DNA of 10,761 nucleotides from Clostridiales bacterium UBA1763 (lineage in GTDB: Bacteria > Bacillota > Clostridia > Oscillospirales > Oscillospiraceae), in NCBI GenBank assembly GCA_002314685.1, contig DCHB01000085.1, positions 1 through 10,761 on the forward strand, written 5' to 3'. Below the pieces are notes generated by a model, which made no database searches, was not told the origin of the DNA, and was given only the letters and a program-made list of their open reading frames with translations. Below, one piece after another: positions 1 through 6,552 of this stretch (position 1 is the first letter of the stretch; the number at the start of each line of letters is the position of its first letter). Made by a program: the position numbers and the translations under genes.

Positions 1-22
1 TCATTGAGTTGACGGTTATTTT

Positions 23-1627
23 TTATCTTGTTTCGAGCTCCATGCCCGTTAGATTCATGTATTCATCGAATGAGCAGATGCGGTCAATAATACCGTCGTC
101 TGTAATCTCAATAATGCGGTTTGCAACGGTCTGTGTAAGCTGATGGTCGTGGCTTGAGAAGATTATATTGTACTTGAATGCCTCCATGCCGTTATTCAAA
201 GCCGCGATGCTTTCAAGGTCGAGGTGGTTTGTCGGCTGGTCAAACAGCAGAACATTTGCGCCCGACAGCATCATTTTGCTTATCATACAGCGCACCTTTT
301 CACCGCCCGACAGCACCTTGACAGCCTTATATACATCGTCGCCCGAGAAGAGCATTCTGCCGAGGAAGGTGCGCAGATAGCTTTCGCGCTTGTCCTCGCT
401 GAACTGACGCATCCAGTCCATGAGGTCATAGTCGCAGTTTTCAAAGTAGCTGTTGTGGTCCTTGGGGAAGTACGCCTGAGTGGTGGATGCGCCCCATTTT
501 ACAGAGCCGCTGTCGGGCTCCTCCTCACCCATGAGGATTTTGAACAGCATGGTAACGGCAAGCTCATTTTTGCCGATTATTGCAATTTTGTCCTCCTTGC
601 CGACAATAAAGCTTATGTTATTGAGAAGCTTTACGCCGTCAACGGTCTTGCTGAGCTCAGTAACGAACAGTCTGTCCTTGCCGGGCTCACGGTCTGCCTT
701 GAAGCCGACCCACGGATAGCGTCTGCCCGAGGCGGGAAGCTCCTCAACGGTCAGCTTGTCGAGCAGTTTTCTGCGGCTTGTCGCCTGACGGGATTTGGAC
801 TTGTTCGCCGAAAAGCGGGCAATGAAGCCTTGGAGCTCTGCAATTTTCTGCTCAGCCTTCTTGTTCTGGTCCTTTATAAGCTTTTGCATAAGCTGGCTTG
901 ATTCATACCAGAAGTCGTAGTTGCCGACATACATTTTAATCTTGCCGTAGTCAATATCGACAATGTGCGTGCAGACATTGTTGAGGAAGTAGCGGTCATG
1001 CGATACTACGAGCACGGTACCCTCGTAGTCCATGAGAAAATCCTCAAGCCATACAACGCTTGCAAGGTCAAGGTTATTTGTCGGCTCGTCAAGCAGGATG
1101 ATGTCGGGTGCGCCGAACAGTGCCTGCGCAAGCAGAACCTTAACCTTCATTCTCGGGTCCATGTCGCGCATAAGCGTTTCATGGAAAGCGGGGGATACGC
1201 CCAAGCCCTGCAAAATACGGCTCGCATCGGACTCAGCCTCCCAGCCCCCGAGCTCGGCAAATTCCTCCTCGAGCACTGCGGCACGCAGACCGTCCTCGTC
1301 TGTAAAATCGGGCTTGTCGTAAATAGCGTCCTTCTCCTTGCCGCATTCATAAAGACGCTCGTTGCCCATAATGACAGTGTCCATGACGCTGTATTCATCG
1401 TACATATTCTGATTCTGCTTCAGTACGCTCATGCGCTTTTTCGGCGCGATGTTAACAGCACCCGTCGAGGGCTCAAGCTCACCCGAGAGAATTTTTATAA
1501 ATGTTGACTTGCCCGCACCGTTAGCACCGATAATTCCGTAGCAGTTGCCCGCGGTGAATTGCAGGTCAACGCGGGAGAAAAGAATATTTCCCGCAAAGTT
1601 TATGGAAAGGTCATTTACTGTAATCAT
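23..1627 (-). CDS. ABC-F family ATPase, YkpA/YbiT-like
   Basis: A 534-residue soluble protein with two ABC nucleotide-binding domains and no membrane segments, so an ABC-F translation factor rather than a transporter. Members bind at or near the ribosomal E site; the exact role of the YkpA/YbiT group is less settled. Domain 1 has an intact Walker A (GANGAGKST, about residues 34-42), Walker B with catalytic Glu (ILLDEPTNNLD, about 177-187) and H-loop (SHDR, 209-212). A charged, probably helical linker follows at about 240-300. Domain 2 has a good LSGGEKVR signature (439-446) and H-loop (SHDH). Domain 2 Walker A reads GKNELAVTM, with Val for the usual Lys; its Walker B ends DQPTNHLD, with Gln for the catalytic Glu; the domain 1 signature is DMDPRMKVK instead of LSGGEKVK. 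GAGG 9 nt before the ATG supports the start. Length fits the family. Family call is secure; function is inferred. Confidence 0.93.
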   Translation of the reverse strand: MITVNDLSINFAGNILFSRVDLQFTAGNCYGIIGANGAGKSTFIKILSGELEPSTGAVNIAPKKRMSVLKQNQNMYDEYSVMDTVIMGNERLYECGKEKDAIYDKPDFTDEDGLRAAVLEEEFAELGGWEAESDASRILQGLGVSPAFHETLMRDMDPRMKVKVLLAQALFGAPDIILLDEPTNNLDLASVVWLEDFLMDYEGTVLVVSHDRYFLNNVCTHIVDIDYGKIKMYVGNYDFWYESSQLMQKLIKDQNKKAEQKIAELQGFIARFSANKSKSRQATSRRKLLDKLTVEELPASGRRYPWVGFKADREPGKDRLFVTELSKTVDGVKLLNNISFIVGKEDKIAIIGKNELAVTMLFKILMGEEEPDSGSVKWGASTTQAYFPKDHNSYFENCDYDLMDWMRQFSEDKRESYLRTFLGRMLFSGDDVYKAVKVLSGGEKVRCMISKMMLSGANVLLFDQPTNHLDLESIAALNNGMEAFKYNIIFSSHDHQLTQTVANRIIEITDDGIIDRICSFDEYMNLTGMELETR

Positions 1628-1657
1628 TTGCTGTACCTCGAATTCAAAGTAAATTTA

Positions 1658-1687
1658 ATTTTATCATATTATGCCTTCAAATGGCAA
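1658..1687 (-). promoter_or_regulatory. Candidate promoter of the ABC-F gene
   Basis: On the minus strand TTGCCA (1687-1682) is followed after 18 nt by TAAAAT (1663-1658), preceded by TG-A, which makes an extended -10. The ATG lies about 30 nt further on. The 13-nt stretch AATATGATAAAAT recurs exactly upstream of trmL at 6553-6565. This is pattern matching only. Confidence 0.5.
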
Positions 1688-1744
1688 TGCCCTGACGGAT
1701 TTTTTGCGTTTTTGTGCGGCAAAATATAGACGGGGTGAAATTAT

Positions 1745-1852
1745 ATGATAGCTTTAGTCGTAATAATATCGCTTTTGCTCGGAAATACAGTATCAATTTT
1801 CCGCAAACGCAAAAACACACGCTCGGGAAGTCGGGATGATTGCGACTTGTAA
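1745..1852 (+). CDS. Candidate 35-residue single-span membrane protein
   Basis: This short frame lies in the gap between the ABC-F gene and the alpha-galactosidase gene. The ATG at 1745 is preceded by GGGGTGA at 1732-1738 with a 6-nt spacer, a good ribosome binding site. The predicted peptide has a hydrophobic stretch at residues 2-18 (MIALVVIISLLLGNTVSI), then a strongly basic run (FRKRKNTR) and a short tail ending in Asp-Asp-Cys-Asp-Leu. That is the arrangement expected of a small one-helix membrane protein with the basic end in the cytoplasm. It ends 40 nt before the alpha-galactosidase ATG in the same direction, so the two could share a transcript. I do not recognise a family. Composition and ribosome binding site are suggestive, but a frame this short could arise by chance. 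Confidence 0.45.
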   Translation: MIALVVIISLLLGNTVSIFRKRKNTRSGSRDDCDL

Positions 1853-1892
1853 CTTGCCTATTACTGTGTTATGCTGAAAACGAGGTGAGGCT

Positions 1893-4226
1893 ATGAGTAT
1901 TTCTTTTGATGCAGGCGTGTTCTCCTTGAACACCGATGCAGTAAGCTACATATTCAGAATAACGAAATTCGGTCATTTGGAGCATATTCACTTCGGCAGA
2001 CGACTTGATAATGTCAACGCCGAGATGCTCGCCGTAAAGCATGACATTCAGCTCGGCTCGAGCGTAATGTACGACAAAAGCGACGATAATTACTGCCTTG
2101 ACAGCCTCTGCCTTGAATGGTCGGGAGTCGGAAGCGGAGATTACCGTCAAACTCCCGTCGAGATGAAAATGCCCGACGGCAGCTTTGCCTGCGATTTTGT
2201 GTATGAGTCGCACGAGATAATAAGCGGCTGTGCGCCGATGAAGTCACTGCCGACTGCCTACGATGACGAAAACGAGGCGCAGACGCTCATAATAACAATG
2301 CGGGAGAAAACGCATGATGTAAAGCTTATGCTTTACTACACCGTTTTCGAGAAGTCCGATGTCATTACCCGCAGAAGCGTATTGAAAAATATGTGCACTG
2401 AGGATATATCCCTGCGCAGATTTATGAGTATGTCGGTTGATATGGCAGATGTCGGCTTTAATATGCACACCTTTGACGGCGGCTGGATTAAGGAAACGCA
2501 CCACAATATCCGCCCCGTTGAGTACGGAATGTATGTTAATTCGTCCACAACGGGAGCGTCCTCAAACCGCCATAACGCGGGCTTTATCCTCTCGGAAAAG
2601 CACACCTGCGAGGATTACGGCAGAGCATGGGGCTTTAATCTTGTTTATAGTGGCAATCATTTCGGTGCGGTTGAAAAGTCCAATCACGACCTTGTGCGTG
2701 TTCAGCTCGGCATAAATCCCTATTGCTTTGACTGGACTGTTCACAGTGGAGAGTGCTTTGAAGCACCCGAGGCGGTGCTGAGCTTCTCGGACAAGGGCTT
2801 CAACGGCTTAAGCCGAAATTTCCACACATTTGTCAATAACAGCATTGTGCGCGGAGATTGGAAAAACATCGAGCGCCCCGTGCTCATAAACAACTGGGAA
2901 GCCTGTTTTTTTAAGTTCACCCGCGGAAAGCTCCTGAAACTGGCACGCAAAGCAAAAAGCTTGGGCGTGGAGCTTTTCGTCCTTGACGACGGTTGGTTTG
3001 GTGACCGCAATTCCGATACGGCAGGGCTGGGTGACTACAATGTTAATCTGAGGAAGCTGCCGGGCGGCCTCGGAGCATTTGCACAGAGCATTGAGGATAT
3101 GGGTATGCGCTTCGGACTGTGGTTTGAGCCCGAGAGCGTGAATGTCGATTCCGCGCTGTACCGCGAGCATCCCGACTGGGCGATAAAACCGCCCGCCGGT
3201 GAGCCCTGCTTAGGCAGAAATCAGCTTCTGCTTGACCTAACCCGAAGCGAGGTACGCGACTACATAGTAAACAGCGTCGGCGGAATACTCGACAGCGCGA
3301 AGATAAGCTATGTCAAATGGGATATGAACCGCCATATATCCGACGCCTATTCACCGAGCCTTAAAAATCAGGGCGAATTTGCCCACAGATATATATTGGG
3401 GCTGTATGAGGTGCTCGGCAGAATTTTCAAGCCACGCCCGCATATTCTGCTCGAAAGCTGTTCGTCGGGCGGCAATCGCTTCGACCTCGGTATGCTGTGC
3501 TACAGTCCGCAGATATGGTCATCGGACGACACAGACCCGATTGAACGCCTGTCAATTCAAGGCGGGCTGAGCTATCTGTACCCGCAGTCAACTATGGGTG
3601 CCCATGTCTCGGCGGCACCGCATCAGCAGACCCTGCGTTTAACGCCGCTTTCAACGCGCTTCAATGTTGCCGCATTCGGGCTTTTGGGCTATGAGCTCGA
3701 CTTAAAATATCTCAGCCGCGTTGAGCTTAATGAGGTAAAACAGCAGATAGAGTTTTATAAAAAGCACCGCAAAACCCTGCAATTCGGGCAGTTTTACAGA
3801 TTTGACGAGCGCAAGGAAAACAAGGTGCATTGGCAGGCGTCCGCGCCCGACGGCTCCGAGCATATTTGCGGACATTTTCAAACTCTGTGCACCGCCTCCG
3901 AGGGCTTTGATGAGCTGCCCGTTAAGGCACTTGACGGGAAGGCACAGTACACTGTTCGCTGTAAAAATCAGAGCATTTTCATAAAAACTCTCGGCGGTCT
4001 TGTAAAGCACGTAATGCCGATTGAGCTTGACCCCGACGGATTTATTCTCCGCACGGCAAACAAGCTGTATGCAATGCCCGACGGCGCAGAGTGCTATGAG
4101 GCAGACGGTGCATCGCTAATGGCAGGCATGAAGCTGAATAATCAGTTTCTCGGCACGGGCTATAATGAAAAGCTCCACCTACTCGGCGACTTCGGCAGTC
4201 TGCTATATACAATCGAAAAGAAATAA
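1893..4226 (+). CDS. Alpha-galactosidase, glycoside hydrolase family 36
   Basis: Hydrolyses terminal alpha-1,6-linked galactose from melibiose, raffinose or stachyose-type sugars by a retaining mechanism. The 777-residue protein has the GH36 order: an N-terminal beta-sandwich (YIFRITKFGHLEHIHFG near the start), then the (beta/alpha)8 barrel with NNWEACFF, FVLDDGWFG, WFEPESVN, KWDMNR, ESCSSGGNRFD and WSSDDTD, then a C-terminal beta domain. Asp477 in KWDMNR is the nucleophile by family homology; the acid/base Asp lies in the SDDTD segment (residues 545-548). No signal peptide is seen, so substrate must be imported. It is somewhat longer than the common 720-750 residues. The ATG follows GAGGTGAGG (1882-1890). 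A weak TTGTAA-17-TATGCT (1847-1875) would start transcription inside the ribosome binding site, so the promoter probably lies further upstream, perhaps shared with the small ORF. No transporter or regulator is adjacent. A hairpin begins directly after the stop codon. Confidence 0.95.
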   Translation: MSISFDAGVFSLNTDAVSYIFRITKFGHLEHIHFGRRLDNVNAEMLAVKHDIQLGSSVMYDKSDDNYCLDSLCLEWSGVGSGDYRQTPVEMKMPDGSFACDFVYESHEIISGCAPMKSLPTAYDDENEAQTLIITMREKTHDVKLMLYYTVFEKSDVITRRSVLKNMCTEDISLRRFMSMSVDMADVGFNMHTFDGGWIKETHHNIRPVEYGMYVNSSTTGASSNRHNAGFILSEKHTCEDYGRAWGFNLVYSGNHFGAVEKSNHDLVRVQLGINPYCFDWTVHSGECFEAPEAVLSFSDKGFNGLSRNFHTFVNNSIVRGDWKNIERPVLINNWEACFFKFTRGKLLKLARKAKSLGVELFVLDDGWFGDRNSDTAGLGDYNVNLRKLPGGLGAFAQSIEDMGMRFGLWFEPESVNVDSALYREHPDWAIKPPAGEPCLGRNQLLLDLTRSEVRDYIVNSVGGILDSAKISYVKWDMNRHISDAYSPSLKNQGEFAHRYILGLYEVLGRIFKPRPHILLESCSSGGNRFDLGMLCYSPQIWSSDDTDPIERLSIQGGLSYLYPQSTMGAHVSAAPHQQTLRLTPLSTRFNVAAFGLLGYELDLKYLSRVELNEVKQQIEFYKKHRKTLQFGQFYRFDERKENKVHWQASAPDGSEHICGHFQTLCTASEGFDELPVKALDGKAQYTVRCKNQSIFIKTLGGLVKHVMPIELDPDGFILRTANKLYAMPDGAECYEADGASLMAGMKLNNQFLGTGYNEKLHLLGDFGSLLYTIEKK

Positions 4227-4256
4227 AAATGAGAATCGGTTTTCCGATTCTCATTT
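4227..4256. terminator. Hairpin copy 1, directly after the alpha-galactosidase stop
   Basis: A perfect 13-bp stem (AAATGAGAATCGG at 4227-4239 with CCGATTCTCATTT at 4244-4256) closes a TTTT loop. It begins on the base after the TAA. The T-tract on the plus strand is only TTT before GAG. Read on the minus strand the stem runs into ATTTTTATTTCTTTT, so it looks a better terminator for transcripts arriving from the convergent side. An identical copy lies at 4463-4492. Confidence 0.75.
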
Positions 4257-4277
4257 GAGACTGTCAAAAAACTAAAC

Positions 4278-4351
4278 TGTCGGCAGGAAAGACCAGCAAA
4301 CAGCGGGGGAGCTTGAGGGGGCAAAGGCCCGCCTCAATTTGATCGCCGACA
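4278..4351. other. Nested stem-loop element, possible structured RNA
   Basis: TGTCGGC (4278-4284) pairs with GCCGACA (4345-4351). Inside lies a second stem: TTGAGG plus GGGC (4313-4322) pairs with GCCC and CCTCAA (4327-4337), with a single bulged G at 4331 and an AAAG loop. The left internal loop is purine-rich. Two GC-rich nested stems in a gap between convergent genes suggest a structured RNA or the body of a small repeat element. No known RNA family is recognised, and the coding strand, if there is one, cannot be told. Confidence 0.35.
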
Positions 4352-4353
4352 AC

Positions 4354-4380
4354 AAAAGCCTCATTTTCGAGGCTTTTTCT
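4354..4380 (+). terminator. Terminator-like hairpin with T-tract
   Basis: AAAAGCCTC (4354-4362) pairs with GAGGCTTTT (4369-4377) around a 6-nt loop, followed by T and then TCT. With A-rich and T-rich flanks it could act in either direction as an intrinsic terminator. It lies just after the nested stem element. Confidence 0.6.
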
Positions 4381-4410
4381 AAAATGCGCGGAAAGCTCTG
4401 CGCATTTTTT
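4381..4410 (+). terminator. Second terminator-like hairpin
   Basis: AAAATGCGC (4381-4389) pairs with GCGCATTTT (4400-4408) around a 10-nt loop, and the T-run continues to 4410. It abuts the preceding hairpin, so two terminator-like structures stand in tandem. Confidence 0.55.
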
Positions 4411-4427
4411 GGCGGCTTTTCGGCGCA

Positions 4428-4456
4428 GTCAAAAAAGTCCGAGGGACTTTTTTGAC
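4428..4456. terminator. Perfect 13-bp hairpin with A/T tracts in the stem
   Basis: GTCAAAAAAGTCC (4428-4440) pairs perfectly with GGACTTTTTTGAC (4444-4456) around a GAG loop. The A6/T6 tracts sit inside the stem, so it resembles a bidirectional intrinsic terminator. A related GTCAAAAAAC occurs unpaired at 4263-4272. Confidence 0.6.
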
Positions 4457-4462
4457 AAGCTG

Positions 4463-4492
4463 AAATGAGAATCGGTTTTCCGATTCTCATTT
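4463..4492. terminator. Hairpin copy 2, between the cluster and the FMN enzyme gene
   Basis: This is an exact 30-nt copy of the hairpin at 4227-4256, in the same orientation: 13-bp stem (4463-4475 with 4480-4492) and TTTT loop. It ends 3 nt before the minus-strand stop codon of the FMN enzyme gene. On the plus strand it is followed by TTATTATT, giving a T-tract that faces into that gene. Confidence 0.75.
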
Positions 4493-4495
4493 TTA

Positions 4496-5518
4496 TTATT
4501 TAGAAATCCAGATGTTATCGCTTGTTATATCCTTAAGCGTCGGTGTACCGCACATTGTCATTGTGCCCTTGAGCTCGGAGACGATTTTGTCCATATACAC
4601 CTTGAATCCCTCGGCGCCCTCGGCGTAGATAAAGGGCACAACGGGGCGACCTATCAAAACCGCATCGGCGCCGAGTGCGATTGCCTTGAAAATGTCAACG
4701 CCCGAGCGAATACCGCCATCGACGAATACCTTGATTTTGCCGTCAACGGCCTTGACGATTTCGGGCAAGACCTCGGCAGTTGAGGGCGTGTTGCCCTGAA
4801 CTCTGCCGCCGTGGTTTGAAACGACTATTGCATCGGCACCCGCCTCAATTGCTTTCAAAGCACCCGCGGGAGTCATGATGCCCTTAATGATAAACGGCAT
4901 CTTTGCATAGGAGATAATCTCGCGCATCTCCTCAACGGATTTTGAGCCCGCATTGGGATTCATAGCCTTGAGGAAGGGGAGACCTGCACCGTCAATATCC
5001 ATTGCAACGGCAAAGATGTTGAGACTGTTGAGAAGGTCGAGCTTTTCAAAAACGAATTCCTTGTTCCACGGCTTTATCGTGGGGATACCCATGCCGCCTA
5101 TATCCGCCATATCCTTTGCGGCATTCTGCATAACAGCAGGGTCAACGCCGTCACCCGTCAGCGCACAAATGCCGTAGCTTGCCGCGGCGGGAATGAGAAT
5201 GCGGTTGTAGCTGATGTCGTTGTGCTTGTCGCCGTAGTGCATACTGAGTGCGCCGAGCGGCGCAATGAACACGGGCGCGGAAAATTCTTTTCCGAACAGC
5301 TCAAACGAGGTGTCAACCTCGGCGTTTGGGCAAAGAGTGTCCATGTTTACGAAAATATCCTGCCACTTTTCATAGTTGCGTGCTGCAGTGTTGCCGGGGA
5401 TTTTACTGCCGGGACCCGGCATGTTGTTTGCGCAGGCAAGACCGTTGCAAACGGGACAAGCCTTGCAGTAGGGACCTACCTCTGTTTTTGCTTTTGCGAG
5501 AATTTCCTTGTAATTCAT
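4496..5518 (-). CDS. FMN-dependent alpha-hydroxy-acid dehydrogenase family protein with N-terminal Cys cluster
   Basis: A 340-residue TIM-barrel flavoprotein of the lactate/glycolate oxidase family, which oxidises 2-hydroxy acids to 2-oxo acids using FMN; the substrate here is unknown. The visible family signals are FIIKGI (Lys212), SNHGGR (catalytic His236), the phosphate-binding DGGIRSGVDIFKAIALGADAV segment (Arg271) and IGRP. After SNHGGR the sequence is VQGNTPST rather than the usual QLDGxPAT, and the front half lacks obvious counterparts of the tyrosines that bind substrate in glycolate oxidase, so a classical oxidase reaction should not be assumed. The N-terminus has C18xxC21xxC24xxxxC29, which could bind an iron-sulfur cluster or metal. 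AGGAGG (complement of 5525-5530) is 6 nt upstream of the ATG. It lies 14 nt downstream of the radical SAM gene on the same strand, so the two form an operon. Fold call is strong; substrate and electron acceptor are open. Confidence 0.88.
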   Translation of the reverse strand: MNYKEILAKAKTEVGPYCKACPVCNGLACANNMPGPGSKIPGNTAARNYEKWQDIFVNMDTLCPNAEVDTSFELFGKEFSAPVFIAPLGALSMHYGDKHNDISYNRILIPAAASYGICALTGDGVDPAVMQNAAKDMADIGGMGIPTIKPWNKEFVFEKLDLLNSLNIFAVAMDIDGAGLPFLKAMNPNAGSKSVEEMREIISYAKMPFIIKGIMTPAGALKAIEAGADAIVVSNHGGRVQGNTPSTAEVLPEIVKAVDGKIKVFVDGGIRSGVDIFKAIALGADAVLIGRPVVPFIYAEGAEGFKVYMDKIVSELKGTMTMCGTPTLKDITSDNIWISK

Positions 5519-5532
5519 AATAAACCTCCTAT

Positions 5533-6414
5533 TTATACTCCACTTAAATCAAAATCGGGAATCATTTCATCAGTCGCGGAATCGGGCTCCTGCCAGAAGC
5601 CGTATTCAATTCCCTTATACGCCATATACTCGCATAGTCTGTCGTTAAGCTCAACGGAAACCCTGCCTTGAAGCTCGGGATAACGCTCGGTATGCGGCAT
5701 GGGGGTGAACTGACTCATAAGCGAGAACAAAACCGCGTCACTCGGGAAATTATCTGCGACAAAATCAATAACCTCGCGGCTGTTTTGCTCGTTTTCGGGC
5801 AAAATGAGATGTCTTATCAGCACGCCGCTTCTGAGCATATCGTCCTCATCGAGCACAAACGGGCCCGTCTGACGGTACATCTCCTTTATTGCGGCTTGCG
5901 CAATCTCGGGATAATCGCCCGCGGCAGAATATCGTCTTGCCGCCTCGGACGACATATACTTCATATCGGGCATATATATCTGCACAAGCCCCTCAAGCCT
6001 TTTGAGCATTGAAACACTGTCATAGCCCGAGGTGTTGAAGGCAACGGGAATATCAAGCTTTGCTATCTCGAGCGCATCGGCAATTTCGGGAATGTAGTGT
6101 GAGCCCGTGACAAGATTTATGTTGTGCACGCCCGTGTCACGAAGCTCGAGAAAAATATCGGCGAGTCGTTCAACGCTGACGGTCTTGCCGACCTTTCCGC
6201 GGCTTATCTCACGGTTTTGACAGAACACACAGCGCAGGTTACAGCCCGAGAAAAACACGGTACCCGAGCCTCGTGCGCCGCTTATGCACGGCTCCTCGCC
6301 GAAATGCGGGGCGGCTCTTGCGATGCGCGGAAGCCTCGGAGATGAGCACACTCCGCCCGTCGCATTTTCGTCCCTTTCAAGTCCGCAATGCCGCGGACAA
6401 TCGTTACAAATCAT
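5533..6414 (-). CDS. PflX-like radical SAM protein
   Basis: A 293-residue radical SAM protein related to pyruvate formate-lyase activating enzymes (the PflX/COG1313 group), whose substrate is not established. The cluster motif C58xxxC62xxC65 (SGCNLRCVFC) binds the 4Fe-4S cluster that cleaves S-adenosylmethionine. The N-terminus carries further cysteines, C3xxC6xxxC10 and C23, characteristic of this group. Further on are NLVTGSHY, VAFNTSGYDS, YMPDMKYM, VLIRHLILPEN and SLMSQFTPM, typical of the barrel and C-terminus of the group. The ATG at 6414 is chosen because GAGG stands 7 nt upstream and because MxCxxCPRxCG is the usual start; a GTG at 6468 in frame has no ribosome binding site and lies only a few bases from the predicted transcription start. 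It is first in an operon with the FMN enzyme gene, which starts 14 nt after its stop. Confidence 0.9.
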   Translation of the reverse strand: MICNDCPRHCGLERDENATGGVCSSPRLPRIARAAPHFGEEPCISGARGSGTVFFSGCNLRCVFCQNREISRGKVGKTVSVERLADIFLELRDTGVHNINLVTGSHYIPEIADALEIAKLDIPVAFNTSGYDSVSMLKRLEGLVQIYMPDMKYMSSEAARRYSAAGDYPEIAQAAIKEMYRQTGPFVLDEDDMLRSGVLIRHLILPENEQNSREVIDFVADNFPSDAVLFSLMSQFTPMPHTERYPELQGRVSVELNDRLCEYMAYKGIEYGFWQEPDSATDEMIPDFDLSGV

Positions 6415-6480
6415 AAATTTGCCTCGTTTTGAGAAAGTGTAATGTGCAGATTGACCATTGTTAAGCACTTTACAACTTAG

Positions 6481-6509
6481 ATTATAAAGAATAATTGTCT
6501 AAAATGCAA
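6481..6509 (-). promoter_or_regulatory. Promoter of the radical SAM/FMN enzyme operon
   Basis: On the minus strand TTGCAT (6509-6504) and a perfect TATAAT (6486-6481) are separated by exactly 17 nt, a near-consensus housekeeping promoter. Transcription would start near 6474, leaving about a 60-nt leader before the ATG at 6414. Confidence 0.75.
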
Positions 6510-6525
6510 CAAATATAAATAAACG

Positions 6526-6547
6526 CAAAAAAAGTGCATCTTTTTTG
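6526..6547. promoter_or_regulatory. A/T hairpin between divergent promoters
   Basis: An imperfect inverted repeat (CAAAAAAAG at 6526-6534 with CTTTTTTG at 6540-6547, loop TGCAT) lies between the minus-strand promoter at 6481-6509 and the plus-strand trmL promoter. It could be a regulator site or simply chance symmetry in an A/T-rich gap. Confidence 0.2.
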
Positions 6548-6552
6548 TTAAA

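Larger units (their letters stand above)
4227..4492. repeat. Hairpin cluster bracketed by identical 30-nt copies
   Basis: The convergent gap is almost wholly occupied by inverted repeats: hairpin copy 1, a nested stem element, three further terminator-like hairpins, and hairpin copy 2. The two outer copies are identical over exactly 30 nt, and identity stops at the stem ends on both sides. The interior is about 206 nt. I see no transposase and no convincing protein. It may be a non-autonomous repeat element or an accumulated multi-hairpin terminator; a genome search for further copies would decide. Confidence 0.5.

Noticed and set aside
224..1507. Long plus-strand open frames (224-901, 965-1507) opposite the ABC-F gene
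   Set aside because: They are antisense to a well-conserved gene, have no ribosome binding sites of note and no family resemblance.
1701..1816. Distant inverted repeat TTTTTGCGTTT (1701-1711) with its complement near 1803-1815
   Set aside because: The match is short, A/T-rich and imperfect, with a long loop, and the right arm is inside the small ORF; it may be coincidental.
1847..1875. TTGTAA-17-TATGCT as the alpha-galactosidase promoter
   Set aside because: Only 4 of 6 matches in each box, and the start would fall inside the ribosome binding site, leaving it truncated.
4272..4490. A 72-codon minus-strand open frame across the hairpin cluster
   Set aside because: It starts inside hairpin copy 2 (MRIGKPIL comes from the stem sequence) and runs through the inverted repeats; hairpin copy 1 opens a similar spurious frame. 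There is no ribosome binding site.
6415..6468. GTG at 6468 as the start of the radical SAM gene
   Set aside because: It has no ribosome binding site, lies about 6 nt from the predicted transcription start, and adds 18 residues not typical of the family; ATG at 6414 has GAGG in place.
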